NCBI GenBank assembly: GCA_018902385.1
Contig: JABSSW010000012.1
Location: 310,001 to 374,000, forward strand
Direction of reading: 5' to 3'
From: Physcia stellaris
Lineage: Eukaryota > Ascomycota > Lecanoromycetes > Caliciales > Physciaceae
DNA: 64,000 bases
Under the pieces are notes generated by a model. The model was not told the DNA's origin. It did no database searches and was given only the letters and a program-made list of their open reading frames with translations. A program made the position numbers and the translations under genes. Each line of letters begins with the position of its first letter. The first letter of the stretch is position 1. This document shows positions 48,509 through 59,258 of the stretch, piece by piece.

Positions 48509-50386
48509 ATGCATCAAGTCAAAATATACAACAGGACCGAGATCGAGGGATTGATCGCTACTGGTAGCATCATTGTCATCAATGAGGGAAATGTCCTTCG
48601 CCTGAATGGCTGGCTCGACAGGCACCCGGGTGGGCGACTTGCCATACAGCACATGGTGGGCAGAGATGCCACTGACGAGATTTCCATGTAAATACCATCT
48701 TACCTGGCTATGAGCCCTGTCAAAACTCTCTCTTAGTGTGCGGTAAGTCCAAGTCCTGCCACTTCCCTCGGCAGGGCCTTCATGATAGATCTTGTCGCTA
48801 ACAGGTTCTTTCCTATAGATCCCATACCTCCAAAACCTTACGCACAATGAACAGGTACCGCATTGGCCGAATCGTGGGGCAATGGGTGAACTTTACGCCG
48901 CCGATCAGAGGAGGAACATTCAGTCAAAATACGGCCTGCAATCCTCTCAACATCCCTTGGACAGACTCAATAGACCAACACCTTTCTCCCGAACCCTCGC
49001 CGCCGCCCACTCCGATCCAGAACCGAAAGGACTTTCGAGGCTCCTCTCCCTCTGCCCATGATCCCACGTCCAGAACCTCCAAAGCTCTGGAAGTTTCCCA
49101 AAGAGAGCCCGACAATGCCGAGATAGTGGAGCAGGCGCACATTGATGACTTGAGAGAGTATCCCTCCCTCGATCCTCGGACCCAGCAAGCAATTGTGCAG
49201 AAATATCGAGCGTTGCATCACACAATCAAAGCAGAGGGCTTCTATGATTGCAGATATGGAGAGTATGGGAAAGAATTGATACGATATTCGTGCATATTCG
49301 CATGTTTTGTCGTCACCCTGAAAAGTGGATGGTACATAACTTCGGCTGCGCTGCTTGGGCTATTCTGGGTATGTCAGAGGACGAATGTCTGGGTGACAAG
49401 GAACAATGACTGACGATATTTAGCACCAAATAATGTTTACTGCTCATGACGCGGGCCATCGTGGCATTACTCACAACTTTGTTGCTGATACTTTGATTGG
49501 CATGTTTATCGCTGATTTCTGCTGCGGTCTATCCATTGGCTGGTGGAAGAGTAGCCACAATGTGCATCACCTCGTCACGAATCATCACGTAAATACCTCT
49601 CTGTACCTACAGGTTGATGAGAACTGACTAGGACCACAGGAGCACGATCCAGATATCCAGAATGCTCCGCTGTTCGCAATCTCTCCCTCGTTCCTCGCAA
49701 GCTTTCACTCAAGCTACTACAACTTCACCTTCCTGTGGGACCGTGTAGCCGAATTCGCCATCCCCTACCAACGCTACACCTACTACCCAATCATGGGCAT
49801 CGCTCGCTTCAATCTCTACCTCTTATCCTGGTGCCACCTCCTCTCTCGTCGCTCCACAAATCTCGGCTCCGCAGCGTGGACGCGTCCCACCGAGATCGCC
49901 TTCATGTCCATGTACTGGTTTCTGTTCGGGTACTGTCTCGTATGGCGGAGCATACCAACCTGGCCGCTTCGCATCATGTTTGTGTTGGTCTCTCACATCA
50001 TCACCATGCCTCTGCACGTGCAGATCACCCTCTCCCATTGGTCGATGTCGACGAGCGATCTCGGCGAAGGGGAAAGTTTCCCGCAGCATCAACTCCGCAC
50101 GACCATGGACGTCGATTGTCCAGCATGGTTGGATTTCATACATGGAGGATTGCAGTTTCAGGCCGTGCACCACCTTTTCCCCGGCGTGCCTCGCCATAAT
50201 CTGAGGCGCTTGCAGCAAAAAGTGGTGCAGTTCTGCGAGGAGACGGGGATCAGATACAAGAGACTTGGATTTGTGGCTGGGAATCGAGATGTTCTTGGCA
50301 AATTGGGCGAGGTGGCTTCGCAGCTGGATATGATGATCAAGTGCCAGAAACACATGGCGCAGACGGGGGAAAGTGGATTGCATTGA
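48509..50386 (+). CDS. Delta-8 sphingolipid desaturase (cytochrome b5 fusion)
   Basis: Exons 48509-48687, 48819-49368, 49424-49588 and 49640-50386 give 546 residues, phases continuous. The N-terminus is a cytochrome b5 domain with the haem motif HPGG (DRHPGGRLAIQHM). The desaturase domain has the three His boxes HDAGH, HNVHH and the variant QAVHH, whose leading Gln marks front-end/sphingolipid desaturases. Between the domains is a Ser/Pro-rich linker, then REYPSLDPRTQQ. Four hydrophobic stretches fit an ER membrane enzyme. The reaction is insertion of a delta-8 double bond in the sphingoid base of glucosylceramides. An optional 6-base microexon (48737-48742) inside intron 1 would keep frame, but leaving it out gives the family's usual spacing. 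A retrotransposon sits 332 bases downstream. Confidence 0.9.
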
Positions 50387-50713
50387 AAGGGCGGATATTC
50401 CGAAGCGCAGTCATATGGATTTAATGAAAAGTCCCGCCGGTTTGCTCCTTTTCTTTTTTGCTTTGGGGCGTTGTTACGCAGCATCGAGCTTCTTATGGCG
50501 AACGGCGCAACTTCTGCTGTCGAAGTAACTCGCATAATTAATCAATAGAACACGAGAAATATGAGAGTGCTGCTTGCTGTTCGCGAGACTAGGGGTCGTT
50601 CACTGCTCGAGCGCTGTGGCGTTGTTAGCTGCGTATTCTGCGCACTGAACCTAAAGAACCTCAATGGCCAACTACATATTTCCATCGACCGCGCCAGTGA
50701 CCAACGACTGACT
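50387..50713. other. 3' flank of the desaturase up to the retrotransposon
   Basis: Contains the probable terminator region of the desaturase and ordinary-composition sequence. No gene seen. Confidence 0.4.
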
Positions 50714-50718
50714 AGTGG
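50714..50718. repeat. Target site duplication, left
   Basis: AGTGG immediately before the TG of the left LTR; identical to 55833-55837. Five bases is the usual length for copia integrases. Confidence 0.9.
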
Positions 50719-50862
50719 TGTCAGACTTCTGGATAGGTAAGTCATTGATTGCATACTGTTCTATGGAGTGCTAATTTACATGGTTTTTAGCATCTAATGT
50801 CATTGAAGTGCGCACTAGTTACTAAGCTCTTGGCGATCTTTGATTGACCATTTAGTTTTACA
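50719..50862 (-). repeat. LTR (3' LTR of the copia element)
   Basis: 144 bases, starting TGTCAGACTTCTGG and ending TTAGTTTTACA on the plus strand. It differs from the other LTR at 15 positions, all transitions. At nine of these this copy carries the mutated base. Confidence 0.95.
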
Positions 50863-51535
50863 CATCTCTTTAAAAGGAAATATCTGATATTTCGTTTTAT
50901 TCTTGATGTTTTATTCATTTTCGATGTGATTCATGATGCGATTTATTCGATTTTTGATTGATCGAATTCGTTGTTTTTTTTTCGATTTTGATATCGAAAT
51001 AAATTTTAAATCAATCAATTTCACGAATGCTTTTTGCTTTTGAAATGATAAAATCTTGATGAAATCATCGATCAAAATATTCGTTGTAAAAATTCATTGA
51101 ATGTTGATCGTGTTTTTTTGCGTTTTTGACGTAATCAATGACGATGTATATCGACATGACGTAATTTAATGATTAATTTGATCGCTGACATAATAAACGT
51201 TCGTATAATTTGACGATTATCGCATTAAATGTAAATGAATTTTTTCATGTTCATTTGTATTGATTCAAAAAAACGATTTTATCGCATTTTGATGTTGATC
51301 GTCGTTGACATAATCGACAATTCGATTTCGATAAAACTAATTGTGATTGTTTTTGTTTTGTGATTTTTCAATCGATAAAATCGTCGAAAAACATAAAACA
51401 ATATTCATTTGAATTCTGACGAATGTCTAAATCGTTTGCGAATGACGCGTCTGAAAATTTTAAAAAATGATGATTTAAGCTGATTTGTTTGATTTTTGTA
51501 AACAATGACGTAATATTTGATGTGTGTCAAATATT

Positions 51536-52641
51536 TTAGCGTTCGAATCGTTTGTTTCGCATAATGTTTCGATGAATTCGTAAAATATTCAGATAATAAT
51601 GATGCAACAACGATCGCGTTTGATCAGTGATTGTTGCAACGAAATTGATCGATTCGATTTTTTGTTGATACATGTGAATTTTTTGTGAAATAACATTATT
51701 TTCATTCTTTATTATCGAAATATAATTGACTATAAATGATTTTGACTTTTTCTTGTTCATATTGATATTGAATTTGTTGATGAATTTATCGATATAATTG
51801 TTTTGACAAAACGACGTTGTTTGTTGCTTTCTATTGCGTGTAATGCGAATATTGAAAAATCATTCGATTTCGTCGATGTTTTTATTTCGTATGTTTCGAA
51901 AAATTTCTTTTCGAAAACGTCGATTTGTTTGAAATATTGAAAATAATACATGATTGTTATATCGTTCACGAAAAAAAATAAAATCATGTAATTATTGATG
52001 AATAAATACTCGATATCGAACATTTGTTTCAAATTTAAATTGTTGAAAATAATCGACAAATATCGATATCATAATGTTGAAAATTGTTTCAAATCATAAA
52101 ACGCTTTCAATAAAAATAATAATATATTGTTCGTTTTTTTTTAATCGTCAAACGATTTACAATAAATGAATTCGTCGATATCGTTATTTGCGAATGCGTT
52201 AATTGCGTCATATTGACGAATGTTCAAATCGAAAATTGTAATTATGATTATTAATGTTCGAAAAATTTTAATAATTAATGTAATTGCGTAAACATTTTGC
52301 TCGATTTGTTGAAAATCTTTTCGAACATACAATTTAATTTTGTGTTTTATCAAATATTTCTTATTGTCGAATTTGTATTTGAATATTCATGTGATAAATA
52401 TAGAAGTTTTTTGCTTGTTTGACATGATTTCATGATATTTTTTTCAAATTTGTTTTGATTGTAATGTCTTGATTTTCACGTCGATAATTCGTAAAAAGTC
52501 GACGATTTCAACATGTTTGAACATTTGATAATAAAATCTTGATTCGACGAAAAAATTGTCACGATGCGATTTCGTTTTTATCGTTAATGAAATCATGAAT
52601 GTTTCGTAAAATGAACGCGTTTTTTGCGAATGCGTTTTCAA
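51536..52641 (-). pseudogene. copia reverse transcriptase and start of RNase H, decayed
   Basis: Successive minus-strand fragments read as one RT. 52641-52444 holds the region before the RT core (KSHRDNFFVESRFYYQM). 52353-52141 carries the core start (KLYVRKDFQQ, then FDLNIRQYDAINAFANND). 52059-51757 carries FVNDITIMYY, matching the YVDD-type catalytic block and its surroundings (the usual Tyr is Phe). 51760-51536 holds the segment leading to RNase H (SINFVATIT). Typical Gly, Pro and Trp positions are replaced by Lys, Asn, Ser or Phe. Stops and frame changes separate the pieces. Confidence 0.85.
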
Positions 52642-53740
52642 AACAATGTAATGATTAAAATTTCGAAACGAATTTGATTTGCGAATACGAATGAATTTTT
52701 CGAATTGAATATTGATTTCGTCAATCGTTGTTTTCGTTCAATGTTTCGATTTTTCTCTTTCAACGACGATGCAAACGAGAATAATTTCTTTATTGTTTTT
52801 GCAACGACAAATGATGAAAAATTTTTTGTAACGACAAATGACGAAAAATCAAACGTATTTGACGTGTTTTTATCTTTTGACGAAAATGAAACAAATGAAA
52901 ATAAATATTTTGATTTAAAATCGTTTTCAATTGTTTGTTTGTGAAATTTCTTTGCATCGCGATCGATAATAGATTTTGTAAATGTTAATTTTAAATACAT
53001 TTTCGTCGCTGTTTGATTCGATGTTTATTATTTTCGTGAAATCGCTTTTCGATATGTCGAAGCGTATCGTTAATCAAAAAAAACTCGTTAACGAATTAAA
53101 TTAAATCTATTTCGTTAAAACGATAACGTGAATTTTCGTTGAATGTGATATCGCGTGTACGTATAATTTTTCGTTGATTAGAAATTCAAATCAAAAAAAT
53201 GTTGATGCTGTCATAATTTACAAAAAAATCGATATGTGTTTTGATTTTCATCTTTTTCTTTTTCGAAATATTTTTATTCAAAAAATATGTTTTGTTTCAT
53301 ATTGAACGATGTGAACAAAATTCGATTTTTGTCGATAATCATTTCGAACGATGTTTTTCATTCATGTTTTTGAAAAATGTACGATTCATTATGTAATCGA
53401 CGATTTCATTGATTCACGATCATAAATAAACAAATAAATTTGTTTCGAATTTCATTGTTCGTGATTTGATCAACAATATGTCATTTAATCGTTCGTTTTG
53501 ATCGTTTTATGTTAAAATATCAACGATCGAAAATTAAATGTGTAATGTTTTTGAATGCGCAGTGTCATTTCAGACAATGTTTAGCGCACGTTCGTCGTCA
53601 AAACGTACAAATACGATTTTGTCGTTGTATTTGATTTCGATGATGTGAATAATTCGAATAAACATTTTCGTGATTTGTTTTTTGTTTTCGTGCGTGTATA
53701 TCATGTGAAATTTTGTTTCGAAACATGTCACGTGCGATAT

Positions 53741-53941
53741 TCATTTGTGTTTGTTCAATGTCGTTGTCATATCGATGAAATCGTAAATAATTCGATAAAA
53801 CGATTTGTTTGAAATTTTTGACTTTTCAAAAAATTTGAATACGATTTTATGTGTTTTGAAAAATGCACATTTTTCGCATTTGTTAATTAAAAACATTTTA
53901 TTTTTGTTAATAAATTTCATTTTTTCAATTGTTTTTTGCAA
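53741..53941 (-). pseudogene. copia integrase zinc-finger/core remnant
   Basis: The frame contains CEKCAFFKTHKIV followed by FYRIIYDFIDM. This is the end of the HHCC zinc finger and the start of the integrase core with the first catalytic Asp region, as in fungal copia elements. It is truncated by stops. Confidence 0.7.
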
Positions 53942-54094
53942 ATGCTGTATGACGTCATTGTTAACATGAACGAAAAACTGATGTCATTTTAAAATAAATT
54001 TTTGTCGCACAGTGATTGCAAAAATGTTCATTTTTTCAAATTTATTATTTTCGAAAACGTAATGTGCATTTATTCTTGACACGAAAACGATCGA

Positions 54095-55648
54095 TCATCG
54101 TTTTTGTGCAAATGTTAAATGAATTGTATCAAAATGCGATTCTTTGTTTGCGAAAATATTATTCGCAACGATGTTGATCATGAAATCGAATACGTAAACG
54201 ATATTTAAAAATTTCATTGATTTTTTTTTTGTGAATGTATCGACGTTGATACGTATTCGATCATATGTCAAAATAAAAAATGATTTCATGTCGAACATAA
54301 TTTTCGATTCGTTTGTGCAATTTCGTTTTTTTTGAAAACGTTGTTTTATTGTGTTGTTGATCACGTGAATGTCGAAATCGTGATTCATAAATCATGACGA
54401 ACGAAAAAAATAATTTGACGAAAACGAATCGCTTGTAAACGATTTTATGACATTGACGTGAATGACGACGAAAAATTTTATTTCGACTTTTTTATTTTTG
54501 TTATCGTTTTTCTTTTGACGTTTTTCGTCAATTCGTTTGATGTTTTGTTTTATTTGCTTTTTCTTCTTTGAATTCTTCTTCGTTTTTTTTATTTTAGTCA
54601 CGATTTCTGATTTCAATTTAAAATCATCTGAGCGTATTTTATCGTTGATGTAAAAACACTCGTCGTAAAAATGTTTCAATTCGCAATAACAAAAATCTCG
54701 AAATTGATTTTGATCTCGAAATGACGAAATGTCAAAATGATTTCGATTGTTTGTGTGATTGCATTCGTCAATAACGAATGTCGAATTGAATATCGTTTTT
54801 TTTTTTTCGAATTTTTTTCATGCGCATGTGATGACGAAAAATCTCGATAAAAATGAAATTGAATTTCGTGATTCGTTACAATGTTTAATTGAAATAATTG
54901 TATTTCAGCGAAAATAAATGCGATTTTGTCGATTGCGTGTAAAAAATCACGATAAACTCGTTTGTTATCGATGATTTCAACAATTTTCGTTTGTTTAACG
55001 AAAATTAATATTTTCAAATAATCGTTTAGTCAAACATCGATGTTTTGACGATTGAATGAATTCTTGATCATGCGATTGTATTTTTGTTTCAATTTCAAAC
55101 TTTTAGTCGAATCGATGAATGCAAAACGTGTTTTGAAAACGCGAAAAACGATTAAATGAATGAATTTGACGATTTGAATAAAATTGAAATTTGTAATCGT
55201 TGTTGTATCGTAAATGTGATCGATTATTTTTGTCATGAAATTCTTTTGTTTTTTTCAATTTTGAAATTTTTTTTGTATTTCGATGTCGTTATTTTGTATC
55301 GAGCATGTTTCTCGTTGAAATTCGCATTTTGTTGTGTGTCAAAATTAAACTTTAAAAATTCAATTTTTTTATTGATTTAATATCGTTGAATGAATCGATA
55401 AAATTTCAAATCGAATATTTCGTGATTTTGATTCGTACGATCGAAAATCGCGTTTCAATTTTGAAAAAATTGATTTGAATTTTCGTTTCGTATTCGTCAT
55501 CGTGTTGAACGAGCGAATAAATAAAAGAAATTCTTGATTGTTGTTGTAAAAAATGTAAACAAAAAAGCGTTCTCGCGATGTTTTGATTTTTCGTGTTAAT
55601 TTGTCGAAACAATCGAATGCTGAAAATATTGATAATCAAATAAATCAC
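54095..55648 (-). pseudogene. copia gag and protease region, decayed
   Basis: Fragments at 54388-54095, 54679-54392, 55017-54676, 55236-55030 and 55648-55406 continue the element towards its 5' LTR. The first has a protease/pre-integrase layout (VYVFDFMINIVANNIF). The second has CFYINDKIR, probably the remains of the gag zinc knuckle region, then a Lys-rich stretch. No Pro, Gly or Trp occurs in any of these frames. Confidence 0.65.
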
Positions 55649-55688
55649 GTATTGAATGCGACAATTAAGCGTGATTCGAGTTCATAAT

Positions 55689-55832
55689 TGTCAAACTTCT
55701 GAATAAATAAGTCATTGATTGCATACTGTTCTATGAAGTGCTAATTTACATGATTTTTAGCATCTAATGTCATTGGAGTGCGCACTAGTTACTAAGCTCT
55801 TGGCGGCCCCTGATTGGCCACCTAGTTCTACA
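55689..55832 (-). repeat. LTR (5' LTR of the copia element)
   Basis: 144 bases, starting TGTCAAACTTCTGA and ending CTAGTTCTACA on the plus strand; ungapped alignment with the LTR at 50719. At six of the 15 differing positions this copy carries the mutated base. Confidence 0.95.
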
Positions 55833-55837
55833 AGTGG
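55833..55837. repeat. Target site duplication, right
   Basis: AGTGG immediately after the CA of the right LTR; identical to 50714-50718. Confidence 0.9.
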
Positions 55838-58050
55838 AGTGTGGCTAAGTCTTCGAACAGAGCTGTGAGTTATCTTTCGTTTCCAGCGTCATGCGATATT
55901 GTTAAGCTGATATTGTTTTCCGATACAAGAAGGAAGTCGTGATATTCGGCTTGCCATGAGGACGTGAATATGTGTAGTTGCGAGTTGAATTGGCCTTCCT
56001 CGGAAAAGAAGCAGAAAAGAAAAAGAATGGTGAGCAACTGAATGCGACATCATGATGGGAAAAAGGTCAACGAGTGACGTGAAAAGACGATAGTTCTTGT
56101 TCATTTTCAGCATTCGTGTCTATCATACAGCAAGGCAAGGAGACGACTCCTTCCCTACGTACATGTAGGTATCAACGACACTTGAACAACTCGATAAGTT
56201 TTCCAAGAATGACCTTTGCATGACCGCGCTTCCCTTCCACACAGCCCCATCAAGAAAATCCATAACCCAACGCTAGGATTAATTCCTCGCAGGTCTGTTT
56301 TCTGCAATCAACAGATATAGGTTCAGACACTCACCCGATAGTGATACGACAAGAGGACTGAATAGGTACTGTCACTCCTCCGGGCCGAGTGAACGAGGAT
56401 CGCTTTCTGGATCATAGCCAAGTAGGGTTCGTGGCGGGCGAAGAAGGATCTGGTTGGGGACGTTGATACGGATTGCTACGATTCGCTGCTAGCGGTGCTG
56501 CAGTTGTGGGTTTGAGCTGTTGGGTATGCATGGGGAGGGTTAGGGGGATGTGATGAGCATTTCGGCTTCGGGAACGCCTTTTCAAGGAACGGGGGTTTTG
56601 AGGTCGGTTTTGAGTACACTGCTGCTTTGGTTAGGAATTTTGATGGCTATTACAGCGCTTTCTCGGCATCCATGAAGGCCTTTTGGAAGGCTACTGTCTG
56701 AAATGATAAATATTTTATGGTCAGTGCGTAAGTATTTTATCTCTTCTCTTCTCCGACAACCCAAGTCCAAGCTAGAAGAATCTATGATCAAGAGCTGCGA
56801 TATCCCTTCATCAGAAAATTAGGACTTGGACATCTGTGTTTTTCATGGAGAAGTGGCTTTGAGCCAATGGTGGGGATAGGGGTTGGATTGATTGAATATC
56901 TATCCTTCTCTTTCATATTTCGTCGAAGTTATTCGATATTTGTGGAAACATATCTATATATGTATATATACATACAGAAAGATTGAATCGGTCCCATCCG
57001 TAACTTCTGGCTCAATCGCCTTTATTGATAGCTGTAACTCAGCATACGTCCTCACTTTCTCTTAATGATCGACATAGAGAAAAATCCCATTCACTGCTCC
57101 ATAGATCTGCTCCCCTGCACCTACCTACATCAACAGCTTCCATCCCCTCCTCCCCTCCCCCTCACAACCAACACCCTCAACCAAAACCCCTACATCATCG
57201 CATCTCCGTCCATTCGTCAATAAAGCTTCCTCCACTTCAACAAACGAACGGGTTTGAGACCCTTGCGATTTGGGTTTCTTGTAGGTTGTTAGGATGGCTA
57301 TTTACGCGGATGGGATAGATTAGTGACAAGGTGGGGGTGGGGACGTGGAGATGGGAGAGGGTGAGATATTTAAGAGGTGGAGGGGGAGGGGGGACTTTGT
57401 GCGATGGTACCATCGAAGGTATGTAGATTTATTTACTTTGCTTTAGAGTCGTGTGGACGGGCGAATATGTGACCCAGAGCGAAATAGGAGTTATGGTTCT
57501 TTTAAACCCATATACGGGACATACACCAGCCACTACGAAAAGCCAAACAGCCACAGAATAAACCAAGCCAAAACCCGAAAATTACCCTGCAGCGTCGTTC
57601 GATATTCCTGCAAGGGTCGTCTCATCAATAGATGACCATTTCTTTCATGTGTTCAAAAAAGTCCCCCTTCGTCAGTAACACCCTCCTTTCCATCAATTTT
57701 TCCTCAATCTGGATAGCCCAATAATCCCCTCAACCTCCTCGACCTCCTTAATCATCTTCCCCGCGAAGATCTCGAATAGCAGTATCAGCGTACGGAGACG
57801 GAGAAGAAGAAAAGATGGGGAGCACCACCTACAGAATTGCTTTCGAGGAAAGGACCTTCCATCTCGTCACAACGAGGTCTTTGACGAGAGACTAATTAGC
57901 TAACCAGGTTTACGAGGTCGAAGAAAATTTGCTCTGTTGATTTTCCTCTTCCAGCGTGTTCTTCGGATATTGAGCGGGGATTCGATAATGAAGATCTAGC
58001 ATCTCTTTCCATTGTTTTTGGTCAACTCCCTGCTGAGTCGGAAAGTGCGC
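55838..58050. other. Gene-free region
   Basis: Ordinary base composition resumes at the right LTR. A short TA/TG run (TATATATGTATATATACATA) lies near 56950-56970. Frames at 56582-56791 and 57025-57318 are unsupported. Confidence 0.4.
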
Positions 58051-58269
58051 TTACTGTTTTGATACGAGAGTATCTCCACCAAAGCCAGCCCCCAGATCTG
58101 CAAGGAAGCTTTCTTTCCCCCATTTTACTGTCTTCATATCACCTCCTTCGCAGATCGTTCTCTTTACGTCAGATTCAAGAAATTGTTTAACGTTGATTTT
58201 TGAAGAAAAGAGCAAATCAGACCCATTCTGGATAGTTGCCCTAGTCCTGCTACGACGGCTTCGTCCCAT
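58051..58269 (-). CDS. Possible small gene or C-terminal exon, unrecognised
   Basis: A 72-codon frame with protein-like content (NVKQFLESDVKRTICEGGD, KWGKESFLADLGAGFGGD). There is no family recognition and no upstream exon. It could be a relic. Confidence 0.25.
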   Translation of the reverse strand: MGRSRRSRTRATIQNGSDLLFSSKINVKQFLESDVKRTICEGGDMKTVKWGKESFLADLGAGFGGDTLVSKQ

Positions 58270-58371
58270 CTCTATCCACTCGTCCGGACCGTGGGAGTCG
58301 GGTGCCAGAGTTGCTTGCTTTTCCTGTTTTTTCGCTGCTCAAAACTCCCTCCTCCTCTTCCTCCCCCTCCA

Positions 58372-58479
58372 CTTTTTCCTTCTCTTTTTCCTTTCTCTTT
58401 TCTTCTTCTTCTTTTTTTCTCTTCTTTTTTTCTTTTTCTCTTTCTTCTTCTCCTTTTTCTTTTCTTTTCTTTTTCTCCT
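58372..58479. repeat. 108-base uninterrupted homopyrimidine tract
   Basis: The plus strand is only C and T for 108 bases (mostly CTTTT/CTTC units), with a further 30-base pyrimidine-rich lead-in. It begins about 20 bases past the stop of the minus-strand gene ending at 58499, so it would be a GA-rich 3' UTR in that transcript. Such tracts can form triplex DNA. Confidence 0.9.
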
Positions 58480-58498
58480 ACTTCTTTACTGCAAGCGT

Positions 58499-59258
58499 CT
58501 AGCGCGAACTTGCCAAACTCGCCACTCGCGCCCGCTCAAACTCCCTCCTGAAACGCTCCACAGCCTGATCCTCCGCCGCAACGATCACAGCCATCTCCCA
58601 CCTCCACCGCCTCACAGAAGTGATACACCAGCAAGCCAGCCGACTCGCGCGCCGCATATTGAAATCCCAAGCATCGCTCTCGCCCCAGGGCGCAGAGCCA
58701 TCACGCCGTACCTCGAACCAGCGTCTCGAGGCATATCCGTGCATCATCTGGAGATAGTACTCTGCCAGGGTCCCCGTTCCCCCATTGATGGGATATAGCT
58801 CGAGCAGCAGACGCTGGTGGTTGCGATGCATGCGCGTAGTTACGAAAGGGGTGAATGTGTGCGTCGTTGTGCCATGAGGATAGAGAGCTGGGTATAGGTT
58901 CCCGTCGCCTACCCATCTGAGAAAAGGGACGCGCAGTCCTGTCTCGAGTGCTTGGTGGATGCTTTCTTCGATGTCGATCAAGGCGGCGGTGAAGAACTCT
59001 GCTGATACGAAGGGGCGGGGGCCTCGGGTATCGGGATTTAGGCAGGCGCGGACGACGCGGTCGCGGTGGCGGAGACGCTGATTTGATGATCAGATTGCGG
59101 CTTTTTGGCGGTTGAGCAAGCGATAGGGTGGTGAAGGGGGAAGGTTGAAGAAGGAACTGGAGCAAGGAAGGGGAATTTACGTGTACACGGTTTCGCAGAG
59201 CGCCGGCAAAGCTTCGACCCAATCGGGAGAGAAAGTATTGTTCGTCGTAGGGTATCAT
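58499..59258 (-). CDS. Hypothetical 218-residue protein, two exons
   Basis: Exon 1 (59258-59181, 26 codons from MIPYDEQYFLSR) joins exon 2 (59077-58499) across a 103-base GT-AG intron in phase 0. The protein contains FVSAEFFTAALIDIEESIHQ, LRVPFLRWVGDGNLYPALYP, RNHQRLLLELYPINGG and a Trp/Arg-rich C-terminal part (RRWRWEMAVIVAAED). It has no signal peptide or membrane helix. I do not recognise the family, but the composition and clean splicing support a real soluble protein. Confidence 0.65.

Larger units (their letters stand above)
50719..55832 (-). mobile_element. Ty1/copia LTR retrotransposon, heavily C-to-T mutated
   Basis: A 5,114-base element transcribed leftward. It has two 144-base LTRs, TG...CA ends and a 5-base target duplication AGTGG on each side (50714-50718, 55833-55837). 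The order on the minus strand is gag, protease, integrase, reverse transcriptase, RNase H, as in copia. Just inside the 5' LTR (about 55673-55687) the minus strand reads TTATGAACTC, which could be a mutated half-initiator-tRNA primer site (TTATGGGCCC-like). A purine-rich AAAGAGATG precedes the other LTR. The interior is extremely AT-rich, with CpG and CpA still frequent but CpC/GpG almost absent. All frames are broken, so it cannot encode active proteins. Confidence 0.93.

Noticed and set aside
48737-48742. Treating the TGTGCG microexon as part of the main desaturase transcript
   Set aside because: Skipping it also keeps frame and gives the usual 13-residue spacing between the DEI and RYRIG blocks of the family; I report it only as a possible isoform.
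53041-53340. Foreign or organellar origin of the AT-rich block
   Set aside because: LTRs, target duplication and copia domains show a nuclear retroelement; composition is explained by C-to-T change.
50719-55832. Classical CpA-directed RIP as the explanation for the AT-rich element
   Set aside because: None of the 15 LTR differences is at CpA/TpG, and CpA and CpG remain common inside, the opposite of the classical pattern.
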